From: Geminicoccaceae bacterium | GTDB taxonomy: Bacteria; Pseudomonadota; Alphaproteobacteria; Geminicoccales; Geminicoccaceae | Length of the DNA stretch: 13,234 nt | Direction: 5' to 3' | NCBI GenBank assembly: GCA_020446285.1 | Contig: JAGREZ010000214.1 | Coordinates: 1 to 13,234 of the forward strand | In this document: one piece after another, positions 1 through 7,734 of the stretch | How the letters are laid out: each line of letters begins with the position of its first letter | Numbering within the stretch: position 1 is the first letter of the stretch | Notes under the pieces: generated by a model | Database searches by the model: none | Seen by the model: the letters and a program-made list of their open reading frames with translations, nothing else | Told to the model about the DNA's origin: nothing | Translations under genes and position numbers: made by a program

Positions 1-2
1 TT

Positions 3-875
3 TCCGGCGATTCGAGGCGGGGTCGGATCGAGGGAACGATCACCCTGGATTCGGCCAACATCCAGATCCCCGGCGGCGGCGGCATCGACCCCGTGGCCCT
101 CGACGTGACCGAGGTCGGCAAGGGTGCTCCGTCGAGGAACGAACAGGCCGGCGGACCGAAGGATGCCGGTCCGGGCTACGATCTCTCGCTCGACATCGAT
201 TTCCGGGCTCCTTCCAAGCTCTATGTGCGCGGCCGCGGGCTCGAATCGGAATGGGGCGGAGATCTGGACATCACCGGCAAGGCCGCCTCTCCCGATATCG
301 CCGGCGAAATCGAGTTCCGGCGCGGCTATCTCGACTTTCTCGACAGGCGTTTCGACATCCGCACGGGCCGGATAGGCTTTACCGGCGGGCTCATTCCGGA
401 AATCGAGCTCACCGCCGCGGCCCAGGGCACGGAACTCGTCGCGATCGTCTCGATCACCGGACCGGCGAACAAGCCCGATTTCGAATTGTCGAGCGAGCCG
501 TCGCGCCCACAGGATGAAATTCTCTCCGACCTTCTCTTCAAGCGCGATGTCTCGTCGATCACCCCGGCACAGGGTGTACGCCTTGCCGCCGCCGTGCGAC
601 GGCTCGAGGGCGGTGGCGTCGACGCGATCGGCTCGCTGCGCGACACGGTTGGCCTCGACACGCTCGACATCGGCGGTGACGAGGATAGCGGCGCTACCGC
701 CAAGGCCGGGAAATACATCGCCGATGGCGTGTTCCTCGAAGTCGAGCGCGGCCTGACGGCGGGAAGCGGCAAGGCGCGCGTCGAGATCGAACTTTCCGAC
801 AACATCACCGTCAACACCGAAGTCGACGAGAATGCCCAGAGCGGTGTTGGCATCGAATGGCGGATGGATTACTAG
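3..875 (+). CDS. tamB: TamB-like translocation/assembly module protein, C-terminal part (5' end outside window)
   Basis: The reading frame is open from the left edge of the window, so about 290 C-terminal residues are visible. TamB proteins are very long, inner-membrane-anchored, beta-rich periplasmic proteins that work with TamA or other BamA-family proteins in outer-membrane assembly and lipid transfer. Seen here: repeated beta-strand patterns such as GDLDITGKAASPDIAGEIEF and FRRGYLDFLDRRFDIRTGRI, followed by the family's C-terminal signature EILSDLLFKRDVSSITPAQG, a region rich in AAAVRRLEGGG, and a terminal amphipathic beta segment ending in IEWRMDY. These match the DUF490/TamB C-terminal domain as I know it. 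tamA is normally upstream and would lie outside the window. The gene ends with TAG, and 45 bases separate it from the permease gene. The family assignment is confident; the full length and N-terminal anchor cannot be seen. Confidence 0.88.
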   Translation, partial: SGDSRRGRIEGTITLDSANIQIPGGGGIDPVALDVTEVGKGAPSRNEQAGGPKDAGPGYDLSLDIDFRAPSKLYVRGRGLESEWGGDLDITGKAASPDIAGEIEFRRGYLDFLDRRFDIRTGRIGFTGGLIPEIELTAAAQGTELVAIVSITGPANKPDFELSSEPSRPQDEILSDLLFKRDVSSITPAQGVRLAAAVRRLEGGGVDAIGSLRDTVGLDTLDIGGDEDSGATAKAGKYIADGVFLEVERGLTAGSGKARVEIELSDNITVNTEVDENAQSGVGIEWRMDY

Positions 876-920
876 AGCCCTTCCCGTTCAGGTGGAGCAC
901 CCGGACGATCAGGAATTGCG

Positions 921-1772
921 GTGAGGCGGGTGAACCAGAACATGCAGCAGCCGATGGAACCGGGCATCGACCTGCCGGAGGGCGGCAGCACCTTCGGAAC
1001 ATTCGGTGACATCAACATCATCGGATTGTGGACCCTCTACTGCAAGGAAGTCTGGCGGTTCCTCAAGGTGGTGACCCAGACGGTCATGGCGCCGGTCATC
1101 ACCACGCTCATCTTTCTCGCCATCTTCACGCTGGCACTCGGGCGGGCCGGGCGGATGGTGGGCGACCTGCCGTTTCTCGAATTCCTCGCACCCGGTCTCA
1201 TCATGATGGCGATCGTGCAGAACGCGTTCGCCAACACCTCCTCGTCGATCATGATCGCCAAGGTGCAGGGCAATATCGTCGACTATCTCATGCCGCCGCT
1301 CTCGCCCGGCGAACTTCTTTTCGGCGTGGTCGCGGGCGGCGTGACCCGGGGATTTCTCGTAGGCACGGTCGTCTGGGCGGCGATGCTGCTCTTCGTCGAC
1401 GTGATGCCGCAGAGCTGGATCCTCGTCATCGCCTTTACCCTGCTCGCATCGCTGATGCTCTCGCTCCTCGGATTCCTCGCCGCACTCTGGGCGGAGAAGT
1501 TCGACCAGATGGCGGCGGTGACGAACTTCGTCATCACCCCCCTCTCCTTTCTCTCCGGCACCTTCTATTCGATCCAGCAGCTTCCGGGCGCATTCCATGC
1601 CATCGCTCTCGCCAATCCGTTCTTCTACATGATCGACGGCGTACGTTACGGCTTCACCGGCCACAGCGACGGATCGATCGCTGTGGGACTCGTCTTCCTG
1701 GCCCTTGTGAATCTCGGACTTTGGTTCTTTGCATTGCGGCTCCTGCGCCTAGGCTACAGGCTGAAGGCGTGA
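921..1772 (+). CDS. ABC-2 type transporter permease (YadH/NodJ-like)
   Basis: A 283-residue polytopic membrane protein with the usual length and six-helix layout of ABC-2 permeases. Helices lie at about residues 50-72, 88-105, 132-160, 166-192, 200-218 and 252-276. The N-terminal stretch IIGLWTLYCKEVWRFLKV and the segments PGLIMMAIVQNAF, DYLMPPLSPGELLFG and ITPLSFLSGTFYSIQQLP are typical of the YadH/NodJ group (COG0842 type). Such permeases pair with a separate ATPase to export drugs, polysaccharide or lipid-linked substrates; the substrate here is unknown. GTG at 921 is chosen because AGGA at 911-914 sits six bases before it; ATG at 942 is an in-frame alternative. No ATPase gene lies next to it in the window, so the nucleotide-binding partner must be elsewhere. 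It could be cotranscribed with tamB or with argD, which starts 55 bases downstream. Confidence 0.85.
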   Translation: MRRVNQNMQQPMEPGIDLPEGGSTFGTFGDINIIGLWTLYCKEVWRFLKVVTQTVMAPVITTLIFLAIFTLALGRAGRMVGDLPFLEFLAPGLIMMAIVQNAFANTSSSIMIAKVQGNIVDYLMPPLSPGELLFGVVAGGVTRGFLVGTVVWAAMLLFVDVMPQSWILVIAFTLLASLMLSLLGFLAALWAEKFDQMAAVTNFVITPLSFLSGTFYSIQQLPGAFHAIALANPFFYMIDGVRYGFTGHSDGSIAVGLVFLALVNLGLWFFALRLLRLGYRLKA

Positions 1773-1827
1773 AGACGCCATCGGCCCCACGGCCTTCCAT
1801 CGCCAACCCCTGAAGAAACGTCCACCA

Positions 1828-3015
1828 ATGACAAAGAACGAAGCCATTCCCACAGTGCTGCCGGTCTACAATCGGATCGATCTCGTCTTCGAGCGCGGCG
1901 AAGGCGCATGGCTCTACACCAATGACGGCCGCAAGTTTCTCGATTTCGCCAGCGGCATCGCCGTGACCGGCCTCGGTCACGCGCATCCGCATCTGGTCGA
2001 GACCCTGCAGAAACAGGCCGCCCGCGTGTGGCATGTCTCCAACCTCTTTCGCATCGACCCGCTCGAACGGCTCGCCGACAGGCTGGTGGCCAACAGCTTT
2101 GCCGAAACCGTCTTCGCCTGCAATTCCGGTGCGGAGGCGATGGAAGCCTGCATCAAGATGGCGCGGCGCTTCCAGTGGGCGCGGGGTCAGCAAAGGCGCA
2201 ACCGCATCATCACCTTCGAGGGCAGCTTCCACGGCCGGACCATGGCGACCATCTCGGCCGCCGGCGAGACCCGGCTCACCGAAGGATTTGCGCCACTGCT
2301 CGACGGTTTCGACCGGGTGCCCTTCGGCGACCACGATGCCGTGCGCGCGGCGATCACCGAAGAGACGGCGGCGATCATGATCGAGCCCGTTCAGGGCGAA
2401 GGCGGCATTCGACCGGTGCCCAAAGAATGTCTCCAGGGCCTGCGCGAACTCTGCGACGAGCACGATCTTCTCCTCATCTTCGACGAGGTGCAGTGCGGCA
2501 TGGGCCGGACGGGCAAGCTCTTCGCCCATCAGCTTTCAGGCGTGACGCCGGATATCATGGGCTCGGCCAAGGGCCTTGGCGGCGGTTTCCCCATCGGCGC
2601 CTGTCTGGCAACCGCCCGCGCCGCCTCGGGCATGACCACCTCGACGCACGGCTCGACCTTCGGCGGCAATCCGCTTGCCTCGGCGGTGGCCAATGCCGTG
2701 CTCGACGTCATGCTGGAAGACGGCTTTCTCGACCGGGTCGTCGAACGCGGCCGGTATCTTGCCCGAAAGCTCGAAACCCTTGCCGGGACATTCCCCGGCG
2801 TCATCGCGGGAACACGCGGCGAGGGCCTGATGCTCGGCATCAAATGTATCGCGCCCCATCTCGAACTGAGCGCGAAACTGCGCGAGAATGGCCTGCTCTC
2901 CGTTCCCGCCGCCGACAATATCGTCCGCCTGTTGCCGCCGATGACGATCAGCGAGGAGGAAATCGACATCGCGATCGACATGATCGGGGAAAGCTGCCGG
3001 GCCATGACGACATGA
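1828..3015 (+). CDS. argD: Acetylornithine aminotransferase (class-III PLP aminotransferase)
   Basis: A 395-residue fold-type-I, class-III PLP aminotransferase. ArgD converts N-acetylglutamate semialdehyde plus glutamate to N-acetylornithine plus 2-oxoglutarate in cytoplasmic arginine synthesis; many ArgD enzymes also act on succinyl-diaminopimelate. Visible landmarks: the N-terminal [25 protein letters not shown] pattern, the cofactor phosphate loop [16 protein letters not shown], the aromatic/His pair in [15 protein letters not shown], the Asp of [14 protein letters not shown], and the Schiff-base lysine K248 in [13 protein letters not shown], followed by [13 protein letters not shown]. The length is normal for ArgD. 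The start is ATG with a weak purine-rich GAAGAAA at 1812-1818. The last codons overlap the argF start (ATGA at 3012-3015), which makes ArgD far more likely than GabT or another class-III enzyme. Confidence 0.93.
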   Translation: MTKNEAIPTVLPVYNRIDLVFERGEGAWLYTNDGRKFLDFASGIAVTGLGHAHPHLVETLQKQAARVWHVSNLFRIDPLERLADRLVANSFAETVFACNSGAEAMEACIKMARRFQWARGQQRRNRIITFEGSFHGRTMATISAAGETRLTEGFAPLLDGFDRVPFGDHDAVRAAITEETAAIMIEPVQGEGGIRPVPKECLQGLRELCDEHDLLLIFDEVQCGMGRTGKLFAHQLSGVTPDIMGSAKGLGGGFPIGACLATARAASGMTTSTHGSTFGGNPLASAVANAVLDVMLEDGFLDRVVERGRYLARKLETLAGTFPGVIAGTRGEGLMLGIKCIAPHLELSAKLRENGLLSVPAADNIVRLLPPMTISEEEIDIAIDMIGESCRAMTT

Positions 3016-3914
3016 GGCATTTTCTCGATCTGAGCGACATCGATGGCGGCGAGCTCGAGGGCATTCTCGACCGTGCGGCGGCCATGAAGGCCGGTTCGGA
3101 CGCAAGCAGACCGCTGGCCGGCAGGACGCTGGCCATGATCTTCGAGAAATCCTCGACCCGCACGCGGGTTTCCTTCGAGGTCGCCGCCCAGCAGCTTGGC
3201 GGCCACGCGATCATGCTGTCCTCGAAGGAAATGCAGATGGGCCGGGGAGAGACCATCGCCGATACCGCGCGTGTGCTCTCGCGCTATGTCGATGTCATCA
3301 TGATCCGCACCGACGCCCACAGGAAGCTCACAGATCTCGCCCATCATGCGACGGTGCCGGTCATCAACGGTCTCACGGACGACAGTCACCCCTGCCAGCT
3401 CATGGCCGACATGCTGACCGTGCGCGAGAAGAAAGGGTCGGTGCGCGGCCGGCGCATCGCTTATGTCGGCGATATCGCCAACAATATGGGCCGCTCGTTC
3501 ATTCATGCCGCCGTCCGCTTCGGCTTCGATCTCAGGCTGGCGGGGCCGGAGGAGCTGGCACCGCAGCGTTCGGATCTCGAATGGGCGCGCGAGCGTCAGG
3601 GCCGCATCCATGTCACCACCGATCCGCTCGAAGCGGTCGCCGACGCCGACGCGGTGGTCGCCGATACCTGGGTATCGATGGGTGACCGCGATGCCGAACG
3701 CCGGCACGGCATTCTCGAACCCTACCGCGTCGATGACACATTGATGCGTCATGCCAGAAGCGATGCGCTGTTCATGCACTGCCTGCCGGCACATCGCGGC
3801 GAAGAGGTGACCGGTTCCGTGATCGACGGGCCGCAGTCGGTGGTCTTCGACGAGGCGGAGAACCGCCTGCATGCGCAAAAGGCGATCATTGCGTGGTGCC
3901 TGGAAAAGAGCTGA
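3012..3914 (+). CDS. argF: Ornithine carbamoyltransferase
   Basis: A 300-residue enzyme that joins carbamoyl phosphate and ornithine to give citrulline in arginine synthesis. All signature motifs are present: the carbamoyl-phosphate site S48-T-R-T-R52, HPCQ at 126-129, and the ornithine-side motif DTWVSMGD. The catalytic HCLP sits at 256-259 (Cys257) within [11 protein letters not shown], and the C-terminal [14 protein letters not shown] is also present. Length and order are normal for the anabolic enzyme. The ATG at 3012 overlaps the argD stop by four bases, so translation is probably coupled. The frame stays open far upstream through argD, but the conserved N-terminus [10 protein letters not shown] shows that the start is at 3012. 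A GC-rich dyad lies 12 bases past the stop codon. Confidence 0.96.
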   Translation: MRHFLDLSDIDGGELEGILDRAAAMKAGSDASRPLAGRTLAMIFEKSSTRTRVSFEVAAQQLGGHAIMLSSKEMQMGRGETIADTARVLSRYVDVIMIRTDAHRKLTDLAHHATVPVINGLTDDSHPCQLMADMLTVREKKGSVRGRRIAYVGDIANNMGRSFIHAAVRFGFDLRLAGPEELAPQRSDLEWARERQGRIHVTTDPLEAVADADAVVADTWVSMGDRDAERRHGILEPYRVDDTLMRHARSDALFMHCLPAHRGEEVTGSVIDGPQSVVFDEAENRLHAQKAIIAWCLEKS

Positions 3915-3926
3915 TCGCACCGCTAC

Positions 3927-3943
3927 GGCGAGACGGTCTCGCC
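3927..3943 (+). terminator. GC-rich perfect dyad after argF (possible weak terminator)
   Basis: GGCGAGAC-G-GTCTCGCC is a perfect 17-base palindrome 12 bases after the argF stop codon, in the 59-base gap before hslO. As RNA it folds into a 7-bp stem with a CGG loop. It is followed by C-rich sequence, not a T tract, so it is not a classical intrinsic terminator. It may slow polymerase, protect the argDF mRNA 3' end, or be an operator. No T-run terminator was seen elsewhere in this gap. Confidence 0.4.
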
Positions 3944-3973
3944 CCCGCCCGGGCAAGCTGCTAAGGTCGCCTC

Positions 3974-4906
3974 ATGCCTGCGCAAACACCCTTCATCGAC
4001 ACGCTTCGGCCGTTCCAGATCGAGCGTTCCAGCCTTCGCGGCCGGGCGGTGCGGCTCGACGCCGTCATCAACCGGGTCCTCGGCTCGCACGGATATCCCG
4101 ACACCGTGTCGCCGCTGCTCGGCGAACTGATGGTGCTTGCGGCCGGTTTTGCCGGCGCGCTCAAGTTCGAGGGCACATTCAGCCTGCAGCTGCGCGGCGA
4201 TGGTCCGGTCAGCCTGATGGTCGCCGATGTCTCCAATGCGGGCGAAATGCGCGGACATGCGAGTTTCGACGCCGCCGGCGTGAAGGCGACGGGTGGCGAG
4301 GATCCGGTCGGACTGGCGCAATTGCTCGGCAAGGGCGTGATGGCACTCACGGTCGACCAGAGCCGCGCGGGCGGGCAGGTCTATCAGGGCATCGTCGAAC
4401 TCGGCGGTCGAACGCTGCAGGAAGCCATGCTCGCCTATTTCCAGCAATCGGAACAGGTCCCGACGGGCATCCGCTCGGCGGTCCGCCTCGATCCGCGAGA
4501 TGGCCGCTGGCGCGGTGGTGCTGTCATCGTCCAGGCGATGCCGGGGGATGGACCGGTCGAAGCGAGCGCGGACGAACGCAAGGAGGACTGGCAGCGGGCG
4601 ATGCTCCTGCTGGAAACGCTGCGCGACGACGAACTCGTGGATCCGGCACTGTCGCTGGACGATCTGCTGATGCGGCTTTTCCACGAGGATGGCGTGCGGG
4701 TGTTCGAACCGCTCGACCTCGACTTTGCCTGTTCCTGCAGCATCGAACGGGTAGAGAACATGCTTCGCACGTTCGAGATTGCGGATTTCGACGATATGCG
4801 TGACGACCGGGGATGCGTACAGGTGACCTGCGAATTCTGCAGCGAAAGCTACACGATCGACAATGCCCGACTGGATGAAATCATGAACGGGGATACCAGG
4901 CAATGA
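3974..4906 (+). CDS. hslO: Redox-regulated chaperone Hsp33
   Basis: A 310-residue cytoplasmic holdase that is activated by oxidative unfolding when its zinc-bound cysteines form disulfides. The zinc switch is complete: C253-S-C255, a 30-residue linker, then C286-E-F-C289; an extra Cys281 lies in the linker. The N-terminal domain shows the family's RGRAVRLDAVINRVLGSHGYP and LLGELMVLAAGFAGALKFEGTFSLQLRGDGPVSLMVADV. The middle has GGRTLQEAMLAYFQQSEQVPTGI, also typical. The start ATG at 3974 has TAAGG at 3962-3966, seven bases upstream. argF-hslO adjacency is common in alphaproteobacteria. The stop overlaps the start of a lipoprotein gene (ATGA at 4903-4906). Confidence 0.95.
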   Translation: MPAQTPFIDTLRPFQIERSSLRGRAVRLDAVINRVLGSHGYPDTVSPLLGELMVLAAGFAGALKFEGTFSLQLRGDGPVSLMVADVSNAGEMRGHASFDAAGVKATGGEDPVGLAQLLGKGVMALTVDQSRAGGQVYQGIVELGGRTLQEAMLAYFQQSEQVPTGIRSAVRLDPRDGRWRGGAVIVQAMPGDGPVEASADERKEDWQRAMLLLETLRDDELVDPALSLDDLLMRLFHEDGVRVFEPLDLDFACSCSIERVENMLRTFEIADFDDMRDDRGCVQVTCEFCSESYTIDNARLDEIMNGDTRQ

Positions 4907-5487
4907 ACCGCTCCCGTCCGCTTGCATGGCTGTTGCCACTGGCGGCCATTCTCGCCGCCTGCACCTCGCCGGAGACGATCGAACCGGCGGTCACCACCAG
5001 CAGTCGCGCGCCGATCACCTTCGCCGTCAGCGAGGTTCGCGAGACGATGGAGGCAGCACCGCCGGCCGCCGGCAATTTCAAGGATCGCCGCCGCAGCGCC
5101 CGGCTCGGCGAGGCGGCCAAGACGTTCCTCGGCAAGCGGCTGCTCGCCGGAGGCGGTGACGGCTGGCTCGATGCGACCGTCACAGAAGCCTCGTTGATCG
5201 AGCGGCAGCGCGAAACCACGGGTGGCTTCACCGGCTTTTTCGTGCGCGAGCCTGACGCCGATCTCGAAGCCGGTATCGTCGTTCGTCTCGTCATCAGGGA
5301 CGGTCTTGGACAAGAGCGGGCATTCGCCGATATCAAGGTCGCGCGCACCCGCGCGGTACCCGAGGGGCTCGATGTGATCGAGCGGGATGCGGTGGCCGAG
5401 GCACTCATCAACGATCTTCTCAGGCAGCTCGATGAGGAGCTGACGACCACGGTCGACACCGAATTGCCGGATTACAAGGCATTCTGA
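4903..5487 (+). CDS. Small lipoprotein of unknown function
   Basis: A 194-residue protein with a clear lipoprotein signal: MNRSR, a hydrophobic stretch at residues 7-18, and the lipobox LAAC with Cys20 as the lipidation site. The mature part has a low-complexity acidic/threonine linker (SPETIEPAVTTSS). It continues with FAVSEVRETMEAAPPAAGNF, an amphipathic region, and a beta-rich half containing DATVTEASLIERQRETTGGF and DLEAGIVVRLVIRDGLGQER. A terminal helix follows (ALINDLLRQLDEELTTTVDT). The layout resembles uncharacterised alphaproteobacterial envelope lipoproteins, but I do not recognise a function. The start overlaps the hslO stop (ATGA), so it is probably translated from the hslO mRNA. 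It most likely sits in the inner leaflet of the outer membrane or the periplasmic face of the inner membrane. Confidence 0.8.
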   Translation: MNRSRPLAWLLPLAAILAACTSPETIEPAVTTSSRAPITFAVSEVRETMEAAPPAAGNFKDRRRSARLGEAAKTFLGKRLLAGGGDGWLDATVTEASLIERQRETTGGFTGFFVREPDADLEAGIVVRLVIRDGLGQERAFADIKVARTRAVPEGLDVIERDAVAEALINDLLRQLDEELTTTVDTELPDYKAF

Positions 5488-5489
5488 AA

Positions 5490-5534
5490 CGGAAATTCCG
5501 CCGATAATACCGGGCACCGTCGCAGGGATGCCCG
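5490..5534. repeat. Two small inverted repeats in the gap before the aminotransferase
   Basis: The 68-base gap 5488-5555 holds CGGAA-A-TTCCG at 5490-5500 and CGGGCA (5511-5516) paired with TGCCCG (5529-5534) across a 12-base loop. Neither is followed by T residues. They could be a weak transcription boundary after the lipoprotein gene or an operator for the downstream pair. Arms this short occur by chance in high-GC DNA, so support is weak. Confidence 0.25.
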
Positions 5535-5555
5535 CTGCCGTCGGGGAGGGAGCTC

Positions 5556-6899
5556 ATGAGCCACGTCTTTTACCGCAATCTTCGCCAGAACTATCCACGG
5601 GCAACCGGTGGCGACGGGGCCTATATCATCGACAGCACCGGCAAGCGGTATCTCGACGCCTCGGGTGGCGCCGCGGTTTCCTGTCTCGGCCACAGCGACA
5701 GGCGGGTGATCGATGCGATCAGGTCGCAGCTCGACGCCATCGCCTTCGCCCATACGGGTTTCTTTTCCACCGATGCCGCCGAGGAACTCGCGGATCATCT
5801 CGTGGCGAGAGCCCCTGCCGGCATCGATCTCGTCTATTTTGTCTCCGGCGGCTCGGAGGCGGTGGAGGCGGCGCTCAAGCTCGCCCGCCAGTATTATCTG
5901 GAAATCGGCCAGCCGCAGCGGCGCCGCTTCATCGCCCGCAGGCAGAGCTATCACGGCAATACACTCGGCGCGCTCGCCGTCGGCGGCAATCAGTGGCGGC
6001 GCGCCCAGTTCGAGCCCATCCTCATGGATGCCGATCATCTCACCCCCGCCTTCGCCTACCGCGAACAGCGCGATGGCGAGAGCGAAGCGGCGTTCGTCGA
6101 CCGGCTCGCGAGCGAACTCGAAAACCACCTCGAAGCGGTCGGACCGGAAACCGTCCTCGCCTTCATCGCCGAACCGGTGGTCGGCGCCACACTCGGCGCG
6201 GTTCCGGCCCCGCCGGGCTATTTTCGCCGTATTCGCGAGATCCTCGACCGCCACGGCATTCTGCTCATCCTCGACGAGGTGATGTGCGGCATGGGGCGAA
6301 CCGGACATCTCTTCGCCTGCGAGCATGACGGCGTCACACCCGATCTCATCACCATCGCCAAGGGCCTCGGCGCCGGCTATCAGCCCGTCGGCGCGACCCT
6401 TGCAAGCAGGAACATCGGCGATGCGATCCGTAACGGATCGGGCTTCTTCCAGCACGGTCACACCTATATGGGCCATCCGACCGCCTGTGCCGCGGCACTT
6501 GCCGTGCAGAAGGTCATCGAGGAGGATGGCCTGCTGGCGTGCGTCGTCGAAATGGGCACCAGGCTGGAAGCGGCCCTGCATGAACGCTTCGGCAACCATC
6601 CCAATATCGGCGATATTCGCGGACGCGGCCTGTTCCGCGGCATCGAGCTCGTAGCCGACCGGCAGGACAAGGCGGTGTTCGATCCGGCGCTGGCGTTGCA
6701 CGCGCGAATCAAGAAGGCCGCAGTCGAAGAGGGGCTCATCTGTTATCCCATGGGCGGCACGGTCGACGGACGCAATGGCGATCACGTTCTCCTCGCCCCG
6801 CCCTTCATCATCAATGACGGACAGATCGACGAGCTGGTCGGGAAACTCGGTCGCGCCATCGATACGGCACTCGCCGGAGCGAAAACGGATGCGGCCTGA
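5556..6899 (+). CDS. Class-III PLP aminotransferase of unknown substrate
   Basis: A 447-residue class-III (omega-type) PLP aminotransferase, longer than ArgD and closer to the group usually annotated as aspartate aminotransferase family or adenosylmethionine-8-amino-7-oxononanoate/pyruvate-type transaminases. Landmarks: DSTGKRYLDASGGAAVSCLG, the phosphate loop FVSGGSEAVEAALKLARQY, RRQSYHGNTLGALAVGG, the acidic pocket FIAEPVVGA, LILDEVMCGMGRTG, and the Schiff-base lysine K269 in ITIAKGLGAGYQPVG. HGHTYMGHPTACAAAL then follows. A strong ribosome site, GGAGGGAG at 5545-5552, precedes the ATG. The stop overlaps the start of a beta-keto acid cleavage enzyme gene by 11 bases, so the two products probably act on one pathway. 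The substrate cannot be read from sequence; an amino acid or amine leading towards a beta-keto acid is an inference. Confidence 0.88.
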   Translation: MSHVFYRNLRQNYPRATGGDGAYIIDSTGKRYLDASGGAAVSCLGHSDRRVIDAIRSQLDAIAFAHTGFFSTDAAEELADHLVARAPAGIDLVYFVSGGSEAVEAALKLARQYYLEIGQPQRRRFIARRQSYHGNTLGALAVGGNQWRRAQFEPILMDADHLTPAFAYREQRDGESEAAFVDRLASELENHLEAVGPETVLAFIAEPVVGATLGAVPAPPGYFRRIREILDRHGILLILDEVMCGMGRTGHLFACEHDGVTPDLITIAKGLGAGYQPVGATLASRNIGDAIRNGSGFFQHGHTYMGHPTACAAALAVQKVIEEDGLLACVVEMGTRLEAALHERFGNHPNIGDIRGRGLFRGIELVADRQDKAVFDPALALHARIKKAAVEEGLICYPMGGTVDGRNGDHVLLAPPFIINDGQIDELVGKLGRAIDTALAGAKTDAA

Positions 6900-7716
6900 T
6901 CTGGACCGTCCCTGCCGCATCATGGTTGCTCCCAACGGCGCACGGCGGACGAAGGCGGATCATCCGGCCTTGCCGATGACCCCGGTGGAGGTTGCGGCGA
7001 CGGCCGCCGCCTGTCGCGAGGCGGGCGCCGATTCGATCCATCTCCACGCGCGCGACGGCAAGGGAAGGCACACCCTCGCCAAGCATGTCTACGACAGTTA
7101 CATGACCCATGTACGCCGTGCGGTCGGATCGTCCATGCGCATCCAGATCACCACCGAAGCCGTCGGACGCTACACCCCCGTACAGCAGATGCAGGCCGTG
7201 CGCGACATTCGCCCGGACGAGGTTTCGCTGGCGATCCGCGAGATCATTCCGGACGAAGCGCATGAGAGCGAAGCCGCAGCCTTTCTCGCCTGGCTGCATG
7301 AACGGGAGATCGAGCCGCAATTCATCCTCTATTCCCCGGACGAGATCAGGCGTTTTCACGATCTGTGCAGGCGCGGCATCGTTGCGGGCGATGCACCATC
7401 GGTCATTTTCGTTCTCGGCCGTTATCTCGATGCGGGCGAGGCTGTCGAGCCACGGGCGCTCATGGACTATCTGGCCGCGTATGAAAGCAGCGGCATCGGT
7501 GCGCCCACCGGCCGCTGGATGGTCTGCGCATTCGGTCGGGAAGAGACCGCCTGCCTGACGATGAGCGCCTGTCTCGGCGGCGATATTCGTGTCGGATTCG
7601 AGAATTCCCTGTGGCTGGGAAATGGCCGGATTGCCGAAAGTAATGAGGCCAAGGTTGACGAGATCCGCCAGTTGGTGGATTCTGTCGGGCGCGCTCGCTT
7701 CGCGCGGTCAGCCTGA
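6889..7716 (+). CDS. Beta-keto acid cleavage enzyme (BKACE, DUF849 family)
   Basis: A 275-residue zinc-dependent TIM-barrel enzyme of the BKACE family, whose founder Kce cleaves 3-keto-5-aminohexanoate with acetyl-CoA to acetoacetate and an acyl-CoA. The N-terminal motif APNGARRTKADHPALPMTP and the metal site H51-L-H53 in SIHLHARDG are clear; E238 in RVGFENSLWL matches the family's third metal ligand. ITTEAVGRYTP and the C-terminal SNEAKVDEIRQLV also fit. Family members act on many beta-keto acids (for example dehydrocarnitine or 3,5-diketohexanoate analogues), so the substrate is open. The ATG at 6889 lies inside the end of the aminotransferase gene, with GGAG at 6876-6879 nine bases upstream; ATG at 6922 is a shorter alternative that would still keep the metal site. 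Confidence 0.88.
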   Translation: MRPDLDRPCRIMVAPNGARRTKADHPALPMTPVEVAATAAACREAGADSIHLHARDGKGRHTLAKHVYDSYMTHVRRAVGSSMRIQITTEAVGRYTPVQQMQAVRDIRPDEVSLAIREIIPDEAHESEAAAFLAWLHEREIEPQFILYSPDEIRRFHDLCRRGIVAGDAPSVIFVLGRYLDAGEAVEPRALMDYLAAYESSGIGAPTGRWMVCAFGREETACLTMSACLGGDIRVGFENSLWLGNGRIAESNEAKVDEIRQLVDSVGRARFARSA

Positions 7717-7719
7717 CCG
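7705..7719. repeat. Small hairpin across the BKACE stop codon
   Basis: CGGTCA-GCC-TGACCG forms a 6-bp stem with a 3-base loop that contains the TGA stop of the BKACE gene. No T tract follows. It lies 15 bases before the possible TTG start of the secretion gene, so it could mark a partial transcription boundary between the metabolic pair and the secretion genes, but it is short. Confidence 0.3.
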
Positions 7720-7734
7720 GTCGTTGCGAGCACC

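Noticed and set aside
2028..3011. Upstream extension of the argF frame through argD
   Set aside because: The extension encodes Arg-rich, motif-free sequence while the other frame is clearly ArgD; the conserved OTCase N-terminus begins at 3012.
2529..3956. A 475-codon open frame on the minus strand across argD/argF
   Set aside because: It lies opposite two well-recognised genes and its translation shows no family motifs. Long antisense frames are expected opposite codons with G/C third positions.
6775..6888. Longer N-terminus for the BKACE gene starting at ATG 6775
   Set aside because: It would overlap the aminotransferase by 125 bases and add a Ser/Pro/Arg-rich segment absent from the family; ATG 6889 gives the usual length.
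5472..6935. A 487-codon open frame on the minus strand across the second aminotransferase
   Set aside because: It mirrors a gene with all class-III aminotransferase motifs; the antisense product is low in structure, rich in Asp/Gly/Arg and shows no recognisable domain.
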